Positions 32,136 to 44,521 of a stretch of 50,844 nt of DNA are shown one piece after another. Both the position numbers and the translations under genes were made by a program. The notes beneath the pieces were generated by a model. That model was not told where the DNA came from. It worked only from the letters and a program-made list of their open reading frames with translations, and ran no database searches. Every line of letters begins with the position of its first letter. The first letter of the stretch is position 1. The stretch comes from Monosiga brevicollis MX1 (taxonomy: Eukaryota; Opisthokonta; Choanoflagellata; Craspedida; Salpingoecidae), in contig NW_001865042.1 of the NCBI RefSeq assembly GCF_000002865.3, positions 102,370 to 153,213 of the forward strand. The letters are read 5' to 3'.

Positions 32136-35100
32136 AATCGCGTGCCACTTTCCTCCAACTTCTAGCAACCCAGTACGCAAAACTCCTTCGGCTCCCAGCG
32201 ACCAGACAACTTTGGCTCCAAGGTCCATCAATACCAGCTTTTGCATCATCATTAACCTTCTCCTATTGCTTTTGAGGTGTTCTGTCCTGCTATTTATGCC
32301 TTTTTTGGCGCTCACATAACTTGATTCTTGCAAACTAGGTGGTTCTCCTGGCTGGTCCGCCTGGTGTCGGCAAGGTGAGTCTTCTTGATTTGAGCTGAGG
32401 TGGTTTATATGACCAGGCGATGAACGAATTCCTGAACAAAAACAGCCTCAAGCATTACATCGTCCACTGACCTTCATCTGAACCTTGACCATCCCATGAT
32501 CTCCTTTTCTAGACCACATTAGCGCATGTGGTTGCACGCCATGCCGGCTACAGTAGCGTGGAAATCAACGCCAGCGATGACCGCTCACCGGCGGCCCTCA
32601 AGGAACGTGTCATCAATGCCACCCAGATGCAAGAAGTCATTGGACGAGATCGTCGGCCCAACTGCCTTGTGCTTGATGAGATTGACGGCGCCTCCAAGGG
32701 TGCCATCAATGCCCTTATCAAAATTGTCCAGGCCACCGGTAGGCGCACATGCTCTCATCTGGGCTTGCTTCATTCCGTGGCTTGGCCGTCCAGATGTTGC
32801 CTTGCGCACCAGTGTTCCTCATTGCTTGTCATGACTAAATGTGCATGCGCAGGAAAAGGCGGGGGCAAGCGCAAGGGCGCTCTGCCAGCTCTACGCCGAC
32901 CAATCATTTGCATTTGCAATGACCTGCAGGCCCCGGCTTTGCGCCCGCTCCGGCAGATTGCCCTGCAAATCAACTTTGCTCCTATCGAGAACAATGCTCT
33001 CATTGGCCGCCTGCTCACAATATGTGAGCGAAAGGGTGTTCGAGTTGGTGCGTTACTTTTTCTCAGGCGCTCACTATGTTTTGCCGCCGTCAAACACCCT
33101 GTTTGGGCCTGCCAGGCCCCTCCATGCCAGCAAACTCCTCACCCCAAGCGTGGCTTGTTTGGATTGTTTGGATTTGTCAGAGCGCAACGCCGTGACACAC
33201 CTGGTCGAAGCGACCGAGGGAGACGTTCGCTCTTGCATCACCACCCTGCAGTTTCTCTCACGGAGGATTGCCACGGATGCCACCGGGCGCATTACCTTGC
33301 AATCCGTGCGCGGGGCGGCCGTGGGCCGAAAAGACAAGGTTTGTCATTGATCATGAAGTGGTTCATTTGCCCGCTCCGTGCTCATGGCAGTAACTGCTTG
33401 GCTGCCCGATGCTCAAGGTTATGGATGTCAAATCCGTGTGGACCAAGCTGTTCAACCGCAGCCGCCGTCGAGCTCTGCGAACCGGTGCGTGGATCGAGAA
33501 GGCCAGGAACGTATGCACAGACCTCATCGACTCATCTGCACTTGGCCTGCTTCATCTGCAGCATCTGCCCCGGCTGTGCCAGACTCGATGGAGCTGCGTC
33601 CGCTGATCGAGGGCAACGGTGAATATGAAAAGCTGATTGACGGTGCCTTTGAAAACTACCTTCTGGTCAAGGGCCAACTTGCCTTCGACCCAAACTTCAA
33701 CAAGGTACGCATGGGATTGAGAGTGATGTACTCGGTGCACCACCCAGCTTACTCACTGTGTGCCAATCACTTTTAATTCTTGCTCGGCGCTTGGGGTATA
33801 GGCATCAGCAGTGCTAGACTGGCTTGTGGTTCACAGTGAACTGCAGCTACACTTGGCTCGTGAGCAAGACTATAGCCTCTTGCGCTACAGCTCTTACCCA
33901 TTGCTCGCTTTCCATTACCACTATGCCACTCACGGTAAAGGCTCTTGAGCACCAAAGCAACGCGCCACACTTTCGGCTGGTGCAACAGGCTCGGTGCCAA
34001 GCTTGACTTGTGTTCTTTCGTGTGCTGCCATGTTTTCCATGCAGATGTGCACCACGTCAAGTGGCCGCGTACACCGTGGGAGTTTGCCCAGCAATGCAAA
34101 AACAACCAAGCCGTACTAGCAGCGGTGCTGGAGGTGGGTGTTGTGCTTGACTCCCCCCTTGGGCACGCGGGCGTCGGGATTTGCTTATACATCGATCTAA
34201 TTGATGTGTCTGTGTCTGTGTCTGGGTACGCGGGACATCTCTAGGACGGCCAAAGCATGTTGAAGCGATATTACTCGCGCCGCGAGTTGAGCACCACCTT
34301 GCTTCATCCGCTCAACGCGCTCATTCAACCCCCTGTGCGCCCCGTCACTGCTGCCTTGCTAAGGTCTGTTGTACTTCACCTGGTCTCCAATCTCCTCTAA
34401 ATGAGAAGGCACTGCACGAGGAAATTGCTCATCTCGTGCTGTTTTTGGTACATTCCCTTAGTGCTGCGGAAAAGGTGGCGATTGCTCGCATTGTGAATGT
34501 TATGCTCGACTATAATCTCACGTACAAGCAGATGAAGACCCAGAAGGTGAGCTGCCCGTGGCTATGATTCAACTAGAACGTCCACGAACCTCATCAGCAC
34601 ATGCCACACACCTTCTGCTGCAGGGCAAGTACGTCTACGAACTTGAGCCAGCCATTGACCAAGTGGCCATCTTCAACGAGCCCTCCAAGTTTGCTGGAGG
34701 CATTGTACAGTTTCAAAATCACGACGAGCCCATGCCCATGCAACAAGAATCGTCGGTGGCGTATGCTGTCAAACAGGTTAGTACCTCATGAGCCTGCGCC
34801 TCCCCTTCGCACTGAAGCCCATACCGTCTGCTTACGCCTGTGCATGGGTGTGGCCAGCTTATTGCTCAAGAACTTAGCAAGGAGCGCATTCGTCGCGGCT
34901 CGGACATTTTGGGCCGACCTCTTAGCCAACCCGCTCCATCCTCGCGCATCAACAAAGGTGAGCTCACATGTTAGCATGACAGACGACTTTTGATTTCAGA
35001 TCATGTTCCCGCGCTCGTTCTAATGTGCCAACTCTCACATATACGCTGCATGGTTGCTCATTTTAGTTGGAGCCAGTCCAGCCAAATCAAGCAAACAGGA

Positions 35101-35773
35101 CGATGCGCGCATCAATCGCAAGGATCATTCGGTGGGCCTTTTTTTTGCGGGAAGCAGTCGTGAGAGAATGGGGTTAACCGTCTGCCCATTCCTTGTTCAG
35201 ATTGACTCATCTTGACAATGTTATCTGAATTGCGTTGCCACCATGCTTTTCCTATCTATAGAAGCATTCACATAGCGAAGAAGAAAAACGTGCTTTTATG
35301 CAAGCGCGCATGGGCTTGGCTCAAGACACCAACATTAAAGTCAAGGTTCGATACCACGCGCTTTGATTCTTCAAAAATAGGAGCTTTTCCCAGCCAGCTC
35401 ACATCACATGGTTTGGTATTGCACGTTGGCCTACCCAATCTTAGGACCGACTGATGGTGAAACGTGACTTTTTCGGTCGCCCTTTGCCAAGCTCACAACC
35501 TACTCAAAGCCAAGAAGTGGCCAAACCGCACTCCGACGGCCGCCAGCCGCAATTTACCCGTCGCCGCACGAAGCAACCCCCTGTTCGCTACAAGTGGGTC
35601 TTGCCTGACATCAAGTATTGTGGCCTGTTTTAACATGCCACTTCCTACCCATCCCGTTCTCATTTTTTTTTCTTGACTCGGTTTCCTTGACCTGCTCCTT
35701 TTTGACATGCAGATTCCATGAAGGCTGCAGCAATGCAGTGCGCCGCATCCCAACCTTAGCCGACTTTGTATGA
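31359..35773 (+). CDS. CHTF18: CTF18 clamp-loader homologue (RFC-like), 5' end incomplete, 20 exons seen
   Basis: Large subunit of the alternative CTF18-RFC complex, which loads PCNA and supports cohesion and the S-phase checkpoint. Exons: 31359-31692, 31793-31854, 31971-32003, 32166-32222, 32339-32374, 32513-32738, 32853-33047, 33181-33338, 33418-33484, 33562-33704, 33802-33934, 34045-34133, 34245-34363, 34462-34546, 34624-34776, 34858-34957, 35067-35131, 35262-35345, 35445-35593, 35713-35773. They total 782 residues with all phases closed. Landmarks: FSPRHYI, RWLRSWDPVVFG, Walker A AGPPGVGKT across an intron, EINASDDRSP, Walker B LVLDEIDG, ICICNDLQAPALRPLRQ, DVRSCITTLQFL, YNLTYKQ, KQLIAQELSKERIRR, DFFGRPLP, and the CTF18-specific end RYKFHEGCSNAVRRIPTLADFV. 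That conserved end marks it as CTF18, not RFC1. The N-terminus is lost at the gap. Confidence 0.92.
32085..32134. repeat. 50-nt poly-T run in a CHTF18 intron
   Basis: Uninterrupted T-run about 30 bp before the acceptor of the exon at 32166, acting as an extreme polypyrimidine tract. Confidence 0.95.
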
Positions 35774-36099
35774 TTTGAAGCAGTGATAATTCAGCATGTC
35801 TTCTTCTCTTGTGTGGCGTCCTTACAATGCCGCGTCCGCGCCCATGTCACCTCGCATCCCAATCAATCTCTTCGGCTATTCAACGCCATCCATCGAGTCT
35901 TTCCAAATTTTGACAGATCCAACAATCAAGGCGGACAACCATCATTATAGTATCACAATCCATGTAGTTGTCGATTTCAAACAAGAATAAGATGTATCCT
36001 GTCAATGGACATGTTAAGATATTAATAATGTAGTTCCACACTATCCGCTGGCCAGCGCTCGTCGCCACCGCCACACACTTTGAAACGTTCGCACAAACG
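35774..36099. other. Convergent CHTF18/pecanex spacer
   Basis: 326 bp between two stop codons. The pecanex-proximal half is A/T-rich (about 35930-36035), as expected for 3' ends. No gene is seen. Confidence 0.6.
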
Positions 36100-39000
36100 T
36101 CAGGAGGCAGCCATGACTTGACTGAAGACTGGATACCCCAGAGGCGGCTCGGCGCTTTGCAAAGTCAAATTACGCAAGAGGCTACGATGTGCTTGAATGC
36201 TGTAACGTTCCTCGTCATCATTGGTCAAAAAGAGAAGCTCAAGGGCCATGTTAGCCCACTGCCCGCGAACAGCTTCAGCATTGAGGCGGACGGCTCGGAC
36301 ACGAACGTGACCAGACGTCACAAGGTGACTTTGTACCACCTGCTCTTCAATCGCGAGTGCAAAAAGTTGTTGCTTTCGTTCACGGATGGCTCGATACCAT
36401 AGGGCATCCTCACTGCGGCCCAGGTGTACATCTCTGTCCAAAGCACGTAAATCTGCGGCCAATTCCTCAAGATCCTGCACCGTCTCGTCACCCACTACAG
36501 CCAGATCCAGAGCCAGTTTGATTGCCAGCCGACTTGCTCGCACCACGAGCTGCTTCACTTTGCTTGGTAATTTGGCCCGGTTTACACTGTGCGGCAAGGC
36601 GCCGTTGTACAAACCCACCAGACCTTGTGGCGTCAACGGCTACAAGTGCACAATTCGATGGAGGTGAGAGGCCGAAACGGAGGAAGCAACGGGAATGCGG
36701 CCACGTGCGCTCTTGCCTAACCCACCGTTTCAGAAAATGTCAATTGTAGCACGTGCTCTGTTACTGTAACCACAGTCTCGTGCCAGCTCGATGCCTCGGC
36801 CTGCTGCAAATCATCAAATGAGGCGTTGATCAAGGATTCACAAAAGCCCAAGGTTGGAAGCCAACACCTTGTTTCACACAATCGCACGTACCAAACTTGA
36901 AGAAAGGTCAGTAGCCTGGTTATCACTCGAGAGCCGCAGCCACCTGTCGAAGCAATTTTCGACAAACAAAATAGATCATATGAGACTGCCACGGCAATTT
37001 CGGACCAGTCGATGGAAAAAAAAAAAAAAAAAAAAAAAAAAAACGCACTCGCGTAAACGGTCAGGAGCACCGGTTGTGTGTGCTGCAAAGAGATTGACCG
37101 AGGTGGCCAAGCTGCGTCGTTCCTCGGGTTCCAGTGTTTCGCGAAGCAGACAATGCGACAGGGCATAGCAAAAGCATTCTTGAAACAAGACGGCGTACGC
37201 CGGCGAGTCGACAATGCCCGTAAGCTGGTTGCGCGTGTCCGCATACGTGCGCAATGGGGAGGCCCACACGGGGGAAAAGCTGTCGTCGGCATACTAGGTC
37301 ATGTTGAGAGGCAGATGCGTTGTCGAGTACAAGCGTGAGGGACGGGATTGTTCACATTTTTGGTAGACTGAGACGGCTTACCTTCCACATGCCCAGCCCG
37401 CGCTTTTTTTCTGGCAAGACGTAATCCAAGACCTCCTCCAAATGAGTCGCTTCGGTCGTGTGGCATGATGTTTCTGTCAGTTCCAAACCTGTCGACAAAC
37501 GCCGGCAGAGTGGCCGAAAGAAAATGATATTGTTGCAAATGCGCTGTCCAGGCGCCCGCCTCTCAAACAAGGACGTAAATGATGGCTCGGCGGATCTGTG
37601 GGCGACACCATACCTTGAACAAGGAAGACGGCATGAAAAAGGCCAGCCTCGAGGAGGTGCACCATCATCATACGGTTCTCGAAGCGTAGCAAAAGCACTT
37701 CGCCCATGCGACAATGACCGAGAGCACCTCTTCGGTATGCCTGTCACCCCACAGAAAGTTTTGGAAGAAACAGCTTAATCAGTAATGTCGGAACGATTCG
37801 GAGGGAGGGTGAGGGAGAACTACCAGCCCAGTCCCGCATATATTGACAAGCTCCTACCGTGATGAGCGCATCGGCGACTGTTGAACAGATTTCGCTATAG
37901 TACACGGCTTCCTGGGCATCACTCTGCCCACCCACGTGCTGCCAGAAACGACGAGATCGAGGACTGGCGAGTACGAAGAATGGAAGTCCAAAAAGGGGCA
38001 TGACCGAGGCATCCAAAAGAGCAGCAAGACCGGCAAGGCCAAGGTTGAGCGGCAACGCAATCACGTTCCAAGCAATAAGCACCGGGGACTGGCGCAGTCG
38101 CATGGGTTTGATGCGCCAGTGCGTGACGGTTGTGACGGCCATGAAGCGGACCAGATCCACAAATTTGAGCACTCGGTCCAAAAGAAGAGACACCAGCAGG
38201 AGCTGAACCGGGTAGGCGAGCGCCACCAAGGGACCCCACGCCGCATAACGATCTACAAAAAGCACAATAATGACCTGTGGATGTGATGTAACAAAGCAGT
38301 CACTCATGAGCTGATCGGCACCACCCTTAAAAATTAACAGCAAGAGCAAGGCCATTCCGTAGGACAGCAGATTCAAGCCATACCGTCCAAAGCTCGTGCA
38401 GGGGTCGAGATAGAGCACCTCTGCGGGCGATTGGGAAACAATGAATCAAAATCAAAACACAAGAAGAGTAGGCGAAGCACAGACCATGACAGCCGAACGG
38501 TCACGCTTAAAGCACAAGCTACGCACTGTTGGCCGCGCAGGAGACCGAGTGCCACCCAAAATTGATCTGGAACGCGTCGCCCGTCGCGGGAAAATATGCT
38601 CAAGGTGCTCAAAGCAAGCAAAGCAGCAGTTATGCGCTGTTGTTCAGTACCACCAGCACGGACAGGTAAGATACAGACGACGAGGAAATTTTGGTGTCTT
38701 GACGCGAGCCTGTGAAAACCAAAAGATACTTACCAGCAACTGGAACAATCGACCAAGCCATGGCATGCGCTCTAAACGAGACGATGTGCCCGTCAGAAAC
38801 ACGATCAAAACCATGAGTGGGAGCAGCTACGTCAAGGGGTACACGTGTGTGTGCTCTGTGCTGGACAAGAGGCCTACCTTTGTATATGGGGTTGGCAAGC
38901 CAACCCAAGACGAGCGGCTGTTGTGCGGCAGCTAGAAGGCTGGCAAGGACGCAGACGACAAGACCGACAAGAGCAAAAGCTAGCCGAAGGTTGTCCCACG

Positions 39001-40841
39001 CTGCAGAGGACTGGGCCAGGTCGGCATGAGCCAAACTAATGGCAAGAGCCAAAGCCACGAGCCACACGACGACACGCCCCAGCAAGAAAGCAGGCGCTGC
39101 AAGGGGAGCTGAAGCTGGTGCGTGCGCCTGCTCGTCGCCAAAAGGTATGGCAGTGTCGCCACTGGAAGGTTTGACGCGCTGGTGTTGAGGCCGGATGGCG
39201 TGCAGGCATGCGCGCCACATGCGTGCATCAATGGCGAGGGCCAGAGCTGGGAAGATGGACCAAGTCAGGGCATCGGCAACATTGGGCCCACTCTCATTGG
39301 CACCCATGATGGCAAACCCAACGAGGGCACTGCTGACACCCGCGAGCACGCGCCAGAGAGACCGAGATGCCGACACATGCGAAGCGCCACCCAGAGCATA
39401 GACGTCGACCTGTTCGAGACACCACAAGCCCAAGTCTGAGGCCAAGGGAAAGATGCCCCACCACCAGATGAGCGGCAGGACAATAAAGAGAACGAGCACG
39501 CCAAACGCCGCATCGCTAGCCCACTGAGCACTGGCATCCACCGCAGCCAAGGCAATAAGGGTCACGGCGAGGATTGAAGCATGCAGGGCGCGTGATGTGA
39601 TGTCAATATTGAGGAGCCCTTGCGTTGGCCGCGTCTGGTTGCACGCGGGAACGTCTCCCACCAGCAGGCCCAAATGAGCCAATCCAACAACGAGCCCACA
39701 GAGGAAGCAGACGACTACACGATTCAGCACCATGCTGGCAAGCCACGTTGGCAGGTAAGCACGACGCGGCAACGCAGGTCTCTGAAAATGCTGAGGCGGA
39801 GAAGATACGCAGGCGAAGGCGGTGGTGTGCCGACCCCACGAGGGAAGAGCAGGCCACACCTGAATACAAAGTCCAGCCGGCTCGGAGCCAGAGCTGCCAC
39901 ACCCAACGCATGCAAGATGGCCATGGCCAGGGAGCGCAATGCCAGGTTGGGCCAGCTGGCATGAGGCATGACGTAGAGCCAAGAAACGAGCCCACAGCCC
40001 TCGGCCTCGCAATCATCCTCTTCATGATTGGGCTGACTGCACATCAGACGACATCACTCGGTCAATGAGATCAAAGTCGGAAAAAAAAGCAAAAGCACAA
40101 CAAGACTCCAAGCAAAATTCCAGCCCGCCTCGCAGGGAAGAGTCAAATGGACGAAACAGTGTGAACATACAAATCATCGGGACGCAGGTGGTGGCTCTCG
40201 CGGCTCGAGTGGATGACGGCATATGTTGCCACCAAGAACAGGCCTGCAAGAAGTCCTGCAGTTGGAGCTGCCGCGGTCATGGGAAAGGAGCCACCTTCGT
40301 AGAACCCGATGACGGCACCTGGACGCGATAAGGAACCCCATGGGGAGAGAGGAGAAGGCAGGGATGTAAGGGAAGCGAGTGTGGCAGGGCGACCAAGTTT
40401 GGCCAGGACAAGCAAGCACGTGCAACACTTTGAGCCCGGACGCACCGCTCAGCACCAGCGGGATCAGGTACAGAAGCAGCTAAGGGAGGACGGGCGTAAG
40501 ACCAGCATGCGCAAAAGCAGCGCAGAGAGGACAAGTTGCTCCAGGGACGAAACAAACCTGAATGAGATGCAAACTCGCCGGAGCCCGGGCAAGCATGCGC
40601 CAGCCGCCGCAAAGGCTCGAGGCCAGCTGCCGCCGTACAAAGGCATATTTGTACTCGTTGATGAGTGGAGCCCCAGCAATGCTGCGACAAGCCGGAGGAG
40701 AGAAAGGGATATGAGCAGGATGATCCAGCCGCTTCCGACAGCTCAGCAAAGAAGGCCGGCAGACACCCCAACAGCAGCAACTCACGAGTGCTCGGCCACG
40801 ATTCGCCGCTCCAGCTGGTCGAGGATATCGAGATTCGGCAT
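36100..40841 (-). CDS. PCNX4: Pecanex homologue (multi-pass membrane protein), about 15 exons
   Basis: Pecanex-family polytopic membrane protein of about 1,090 residues. Exons: 40841-40786, 40681-40558, 40479-40446, 40318-40171, 40036-39868, 39781-38878, 38771-38734, about 38636-38550 (end unresolved), about 38420-37858, 37740-37614, 37488-37382, 37293-37049, 36943-36892, 36803-36726, 36639-36100. A short soluble N-terminus (MPNLDILDQLERR) is followed by many membrane spans, most in the 301-codon exon. Pecanex signatures: CLEQVDVYALGG, RMPWLGRLFQLL, PLFGLPFFVLASPRSRRFW, the SCHTTEATHLEEVL block, and the strongly conserved C-terminal LFLTNDDEERYSIQAHRSLL followed by PPLGYPVF. Moderate length and the missing Ser-rich N-terminal arm of PCNX1-3 favour the PCNX4 type; the paralogue call is from memory. 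In animals pecanex acts in ER/secretory-pathway homeostasis and Notch signalling. Confidence 0.85.
37018..37043. repeat. 26-nt poly-A run in a pecanex intron
   Basis: Lies 6 bp inside the intron that follows the exon 37293-37049, leaving the donor as GTGCGT followed by T-runs on the coding strand. Confidence 0.9.
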
Positions 40842-41754
40842 CGTGCACGCTCACTCTCATGCACGCAGCGCTCCAAGGAAACGACCAAGCGCGCCTGTGC
40901 GAGCGAGCAGGCTCGTGTGCGCTGCAAGAACAATGAACCTGGAACTCGACCAAGCGCAGGATCCACACCCAAAGGTGGCGAATGCTGCTGTCATTCACCA
41001 GTCGTTTGATCGACGTTGGCAAAGCCAAGCTAGCGCACACACACGTGACCGCCGTCGCCTGCTATCGCGCCGCCGCTTCACACCATCTGTCTTCCCTTTC
41101 AAAAAAGTTAAAAATTGTGTGTGGGTGTGTGATGTGGTGCGTTGGTGGGTATACCATCAATCGCCTTCATGTGTGACCCCGACAAAGCCGTGGCATAGGC
41201 TTTACCTGCGCTCATGTGTGACGATTTGTTTGTACGTGTGTGACTGAGTGCCTTCACGTGTGTGACGCTGGGGGCGTGTTGTTCAATTGTGCTGACAAAT
41301 AGACTTCGTCGCCAAAGGAAAGGTGTTGTTAACATGTGTTGTGAGTTTCGGGGCTAGAGCGGACAACCGGACGAGATGAGAGAGAAGAAGCGGCATGTCG
41401 CAGGCCCCACAGATCTCACAGGGCACAGAGAAGCAGGTGGTGTTGTGGGCGCGGACACGGTCCAGCTTGCACGCACGACCTGGGGAATGGCTGGGAGACA
41501 TCATGGTGCAAGACGCTGGCGGTTGCAAAAGGAACTGACAATTTGCTTCGTGGTGGCACCAAAGAATTGGTGCCGCGTCCAAACCATTTCGAGCAAGCAA
41601 GCAGGCATCTTGTCGCCAGATCCGGTTCGTCTTTGAACGTTGTCGCGGCAGCCAGTTGACGTCTTCTTGCAATCGTTTTGGCAGTCTGGCACACGCGTGC
41701 TTGTCGCTGACCAAGGATTATTCCCGTTTTCGCACACGCTCGCTCGCAGGGATC
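40842..41754. promoter_or_regulatory. 913-bp divergent region, pecanex and FERM-SH3 genes
   Basis: The only space for both promoters. GT-rich patches occur near 41118-41135 and 41215-41275. A CGCTCGCAG acceptor-like site 5 bp before the FERM gene ATG could end a 5'-UTR intron. Small frames here show no recognisable domain. Confidence 0.45.
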
Positions 41755-44123
41755 ATGCTGCAGTCATTCCTTGGATTAAAAGGTGCCCCCGAGTTGGTGG
41801 CAGTCACCTTGGCTCTACCTGACGGTGCCGCCGTCACCGTCGAGGTGCGTGCCCCTCTGTGTGCGCAAGCCCATCACTTCGACATCTGCCGATCCCCCGC
41901 TGATCTTGTCATGCTACGGCAGGTCTCGAAGAATGCAACCATCAGTGATGTCCTTCCGTTGCTGGATCGGGAGGTCCAACTTCCAGAGCGTCTCTTTTTT
42001 GGTCTCCTGGCCCCCAAGGATACGGTGCGTGGTCTTCCACCTCCAACCCTGCTTGGCGGCCTTTTTGGCATCCATTATTCACACGCATATTGGCATCGGG
42101 CAGGAGAAGCATTTCCTTGACCCCAATGACAGTCTGCGCAAGGTCCTGGGCCAACCGGTTGCTGAAGTAGAGGTATCAAGTTTGCTGTGGCCCGCCTCGG
42201 CAATTAGATGCCGTCTCACCTGACTGCGGCCCCCCGTCCCATCCTATTTATTCATCAACATGTTTGCTTTTGCACAGACCACAACAGGACGTCTGGGTCG
42301 AAAGCATTGGCGCTTGCAGTTGCAGCTGCGCTATCATCCTCCAGCTGTGGTCATGCGCGAATGGTCACCCATGGGCAAGACCTGGCTGCTGCACTCCTTG
42401 CTTGCAGAGCTCCTCGCGGCTCGACTCCAAGTGATGCAGGACGTCGCCGTCTCGCTGGGCGCTCTGGCTGCTCAAGTTCTAGCAGGTGACTACGAGGAGA
42501 GTCGACATGCTGATGCCCAGTATCTTCGTTCCATGCGTGTGCAGCCCGATCAAGACGAGCGCCTTACTCGGTATGCACGGTGCAGCTCCACCCTGGGCCC
42601 TCCAAATCACTTTTTTTTTGCATCTTGGCGCAGCTGAACGTCTCATGCCCCCGTTGTTTGACCCTTGATGTGCTTCTTCTCTCTAGCGCCATTCAGCATC
42701 GCCACGCAAGCCATAGTGGCATGATCACCTCAGCCAACGCGCTGGATGAGTTTCTCAACCTGTGCTGCGAACAAGAACTTTACGGAGTCGGTCGTCTGTT
42801 TGAAACGGCCCCCACCCCTGACCGCGAGGTACCACCAACACCGTCCTTTTACCTTGCTCTTGAGGTTGCTTGATTCAGTTTTTGTGGTTGTTGTTTTGTC
42901 GGTTTTTTTTTTTTTTTTTTTTTTTTTGGGGGGGGGGGGGGTGGTGTTTTTGTTTTTTGTTTTTTGTTTTATTTTTTGAGAGCTGCCTGCTTGGCTCACA
43001 GATACGCCCTGGTTCATCTTATCAGATTCAGCAAGTCGGGTGCTCGGCGCGTGGTGTGCATGTCTATGCACATGATCAGCGCGTCGTCATATATGGCTGG
43101 TCCCGCATTCAGCGCATGCACTACCGCAGTAAAAACTTTGAAATCACTCTCAAGACGCCCCCGTCTGAGTTTGAACCAACCGACTTTTTCTTTGCCACGT
43201 CAGCCCTCTGCAAGGCTGTGTGGTCGCACTGCGTTGAGCGCCACGCTTTTTACCGCATACGCAACACCTCGCTGCGAGGTGACGTTCAAGGCGTTCCCAT
43301 TGGCGCCACCATGTTTGAAGCTTCGCGGATTGCGCGCCGCAACTCAAAGATGCTGGAACAAGCCTCGCTCGACGAAGCCCGTCGCCGGTCCTCCAATTGG
43401 ACGAGTTCAACCGGCTCCTTTGAATCGCACGTTTCACTTGATTCCCTGATCCGAGGGGCCGAGGGCGAAGCCATTCGCCGTGCCAGCGCGGCCCCTTCGA
43501 AGAATGTGGCCCGAACGCCCAGTTTTGCCGTGGCCATTGTGGCCTTTGAACCGCAGGGTGACCGAGTGCGTGCTGTCATCTGCGTTGCTCATGCATGCGG
43601 CTACCCCTCCGTCCTGCCTGCCACGATGGCCTGTCTGACCTTGTTTTGTCTTGCTTTTTGTCGTGGCATCGTGGCATAGGACCTTGCCTTTCGACCAGGC
43701 CAGGTTGTCCGACTGACCAAGACTGACGAGCATGATTGGTGGTGGGGTGCCATCGGTCCACAGTCCGGACGCTTCCCTAGTCGCTGTGTGACTAGGCTTG
43801 ACCAAGATTTGTCTCGCCTTGTACGTCAGGCTGACTGACCAGAGAGAGCTCGCCCGATCTTGCCTTTTTCCATACGCACTCACCCAGCTCTGCATTTGAC
43901 GCACCGTGCATAGGTCAAGGCCAAGCGAGATCATCAGGGAGAGATGAGTTTTCCCGCCGGGGCCATCCTGTCACTGGAGGAGACCTCACGTGACGTCCCG
44001 GCAGGCATGCTGTTTGGACGTTTTGGAAGTCGCACGGGCCTGTTCCCGCAGGACGTGGTTGCCAGCCTCGCACCAACGACCAAACCATTATCTCAACCGC
44101 TGACCCAGCAAGTTATCATTTAG
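41755..44123 (+). CDS. FERM domain protein with two C-terminal SH3 domains, 8 exons
   Basis: Exons: 41755-41844, 41923-42024, 42104-42172, 42278-42570, 42687-42828, 43002-43565 (possibly from 43026), 43680-43787, 43914-44123; 525 residues. The N-terminal half reads as FERM lobes. F1 is ubiquitin-like (VAVTLALPDGAAVTVE, FLDPNDSLRKVLGQP). F2 is helical (LRYHPPAVVMREW, GDYEESRHADAQYL, ASHSGMITSANALDEFL). F3 is PH/PTB-like (SARGVHVYAHDQRVVIYGW, SRIQRM, FFFATSALCKAVWSHCVE). A Ser-rich linker follows. SH3-1 is AIVAFEPQGDR/DLAFRPGQVV with DWWWGAI and FPSR; SH3-2 is about 50 residues, GAILSLEE...GRFGSRTGLFPQDVV. SH3-2 lacks the usual double Trp, so ligand binding may differ. Predicted to link membrane lipids or receptor tails to proline-rich partners. 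Confidence 0.82.
42903..42941. repeat. T25-G14 homopolymer pair in a FERM gene intron
   Basis: A run of about 25 T followed at once by about 14 G, inside the intron before the F3-lobe exon. Run lengths may be inexact in the assembly. Confidence 0.9.
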
Positions 44124-44521
44124 GCTTGCTTTCATTTCATGTGTTGTCCTGGAGCTTATCACCGCGCGCTACATCCAAGTGCATGCATCATATCAACAGA
44201 AAGTAGGCGGTCGTTCCCCGGTGTGTCTAAATTGGTATTATGTAATGTGATTTGAGAAAACAAACAGATGCTAGCGTTCTATTTCAAACCAACCAACATC
44301 CGCATTCTGCAGTTCAAAGCCACCACCAGGAGGAAAAGAAAGGAGGAGAAAAAGAAAAACGAAAAGCAACCCAGGTACACGACAACAGGTTCATACATCT
44401 AAAAACCCATTGCAATGGCGGCCACGCTCAGCCAGCTCGCCATGACAAAAGCACACACGCATATCAACACACAAACATACACTTTAATGAACTCAAATCC
44501 TGAAAAAGCTAAGGCCGGGGA
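44124..44521. other. 398-bp convergent spacer
   Basis: Between the stop of the FERM gene and the stop of the Thr-rich membrane protein. A-rich around 44320-44370. No gene is seen. Confidence 0.6.
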
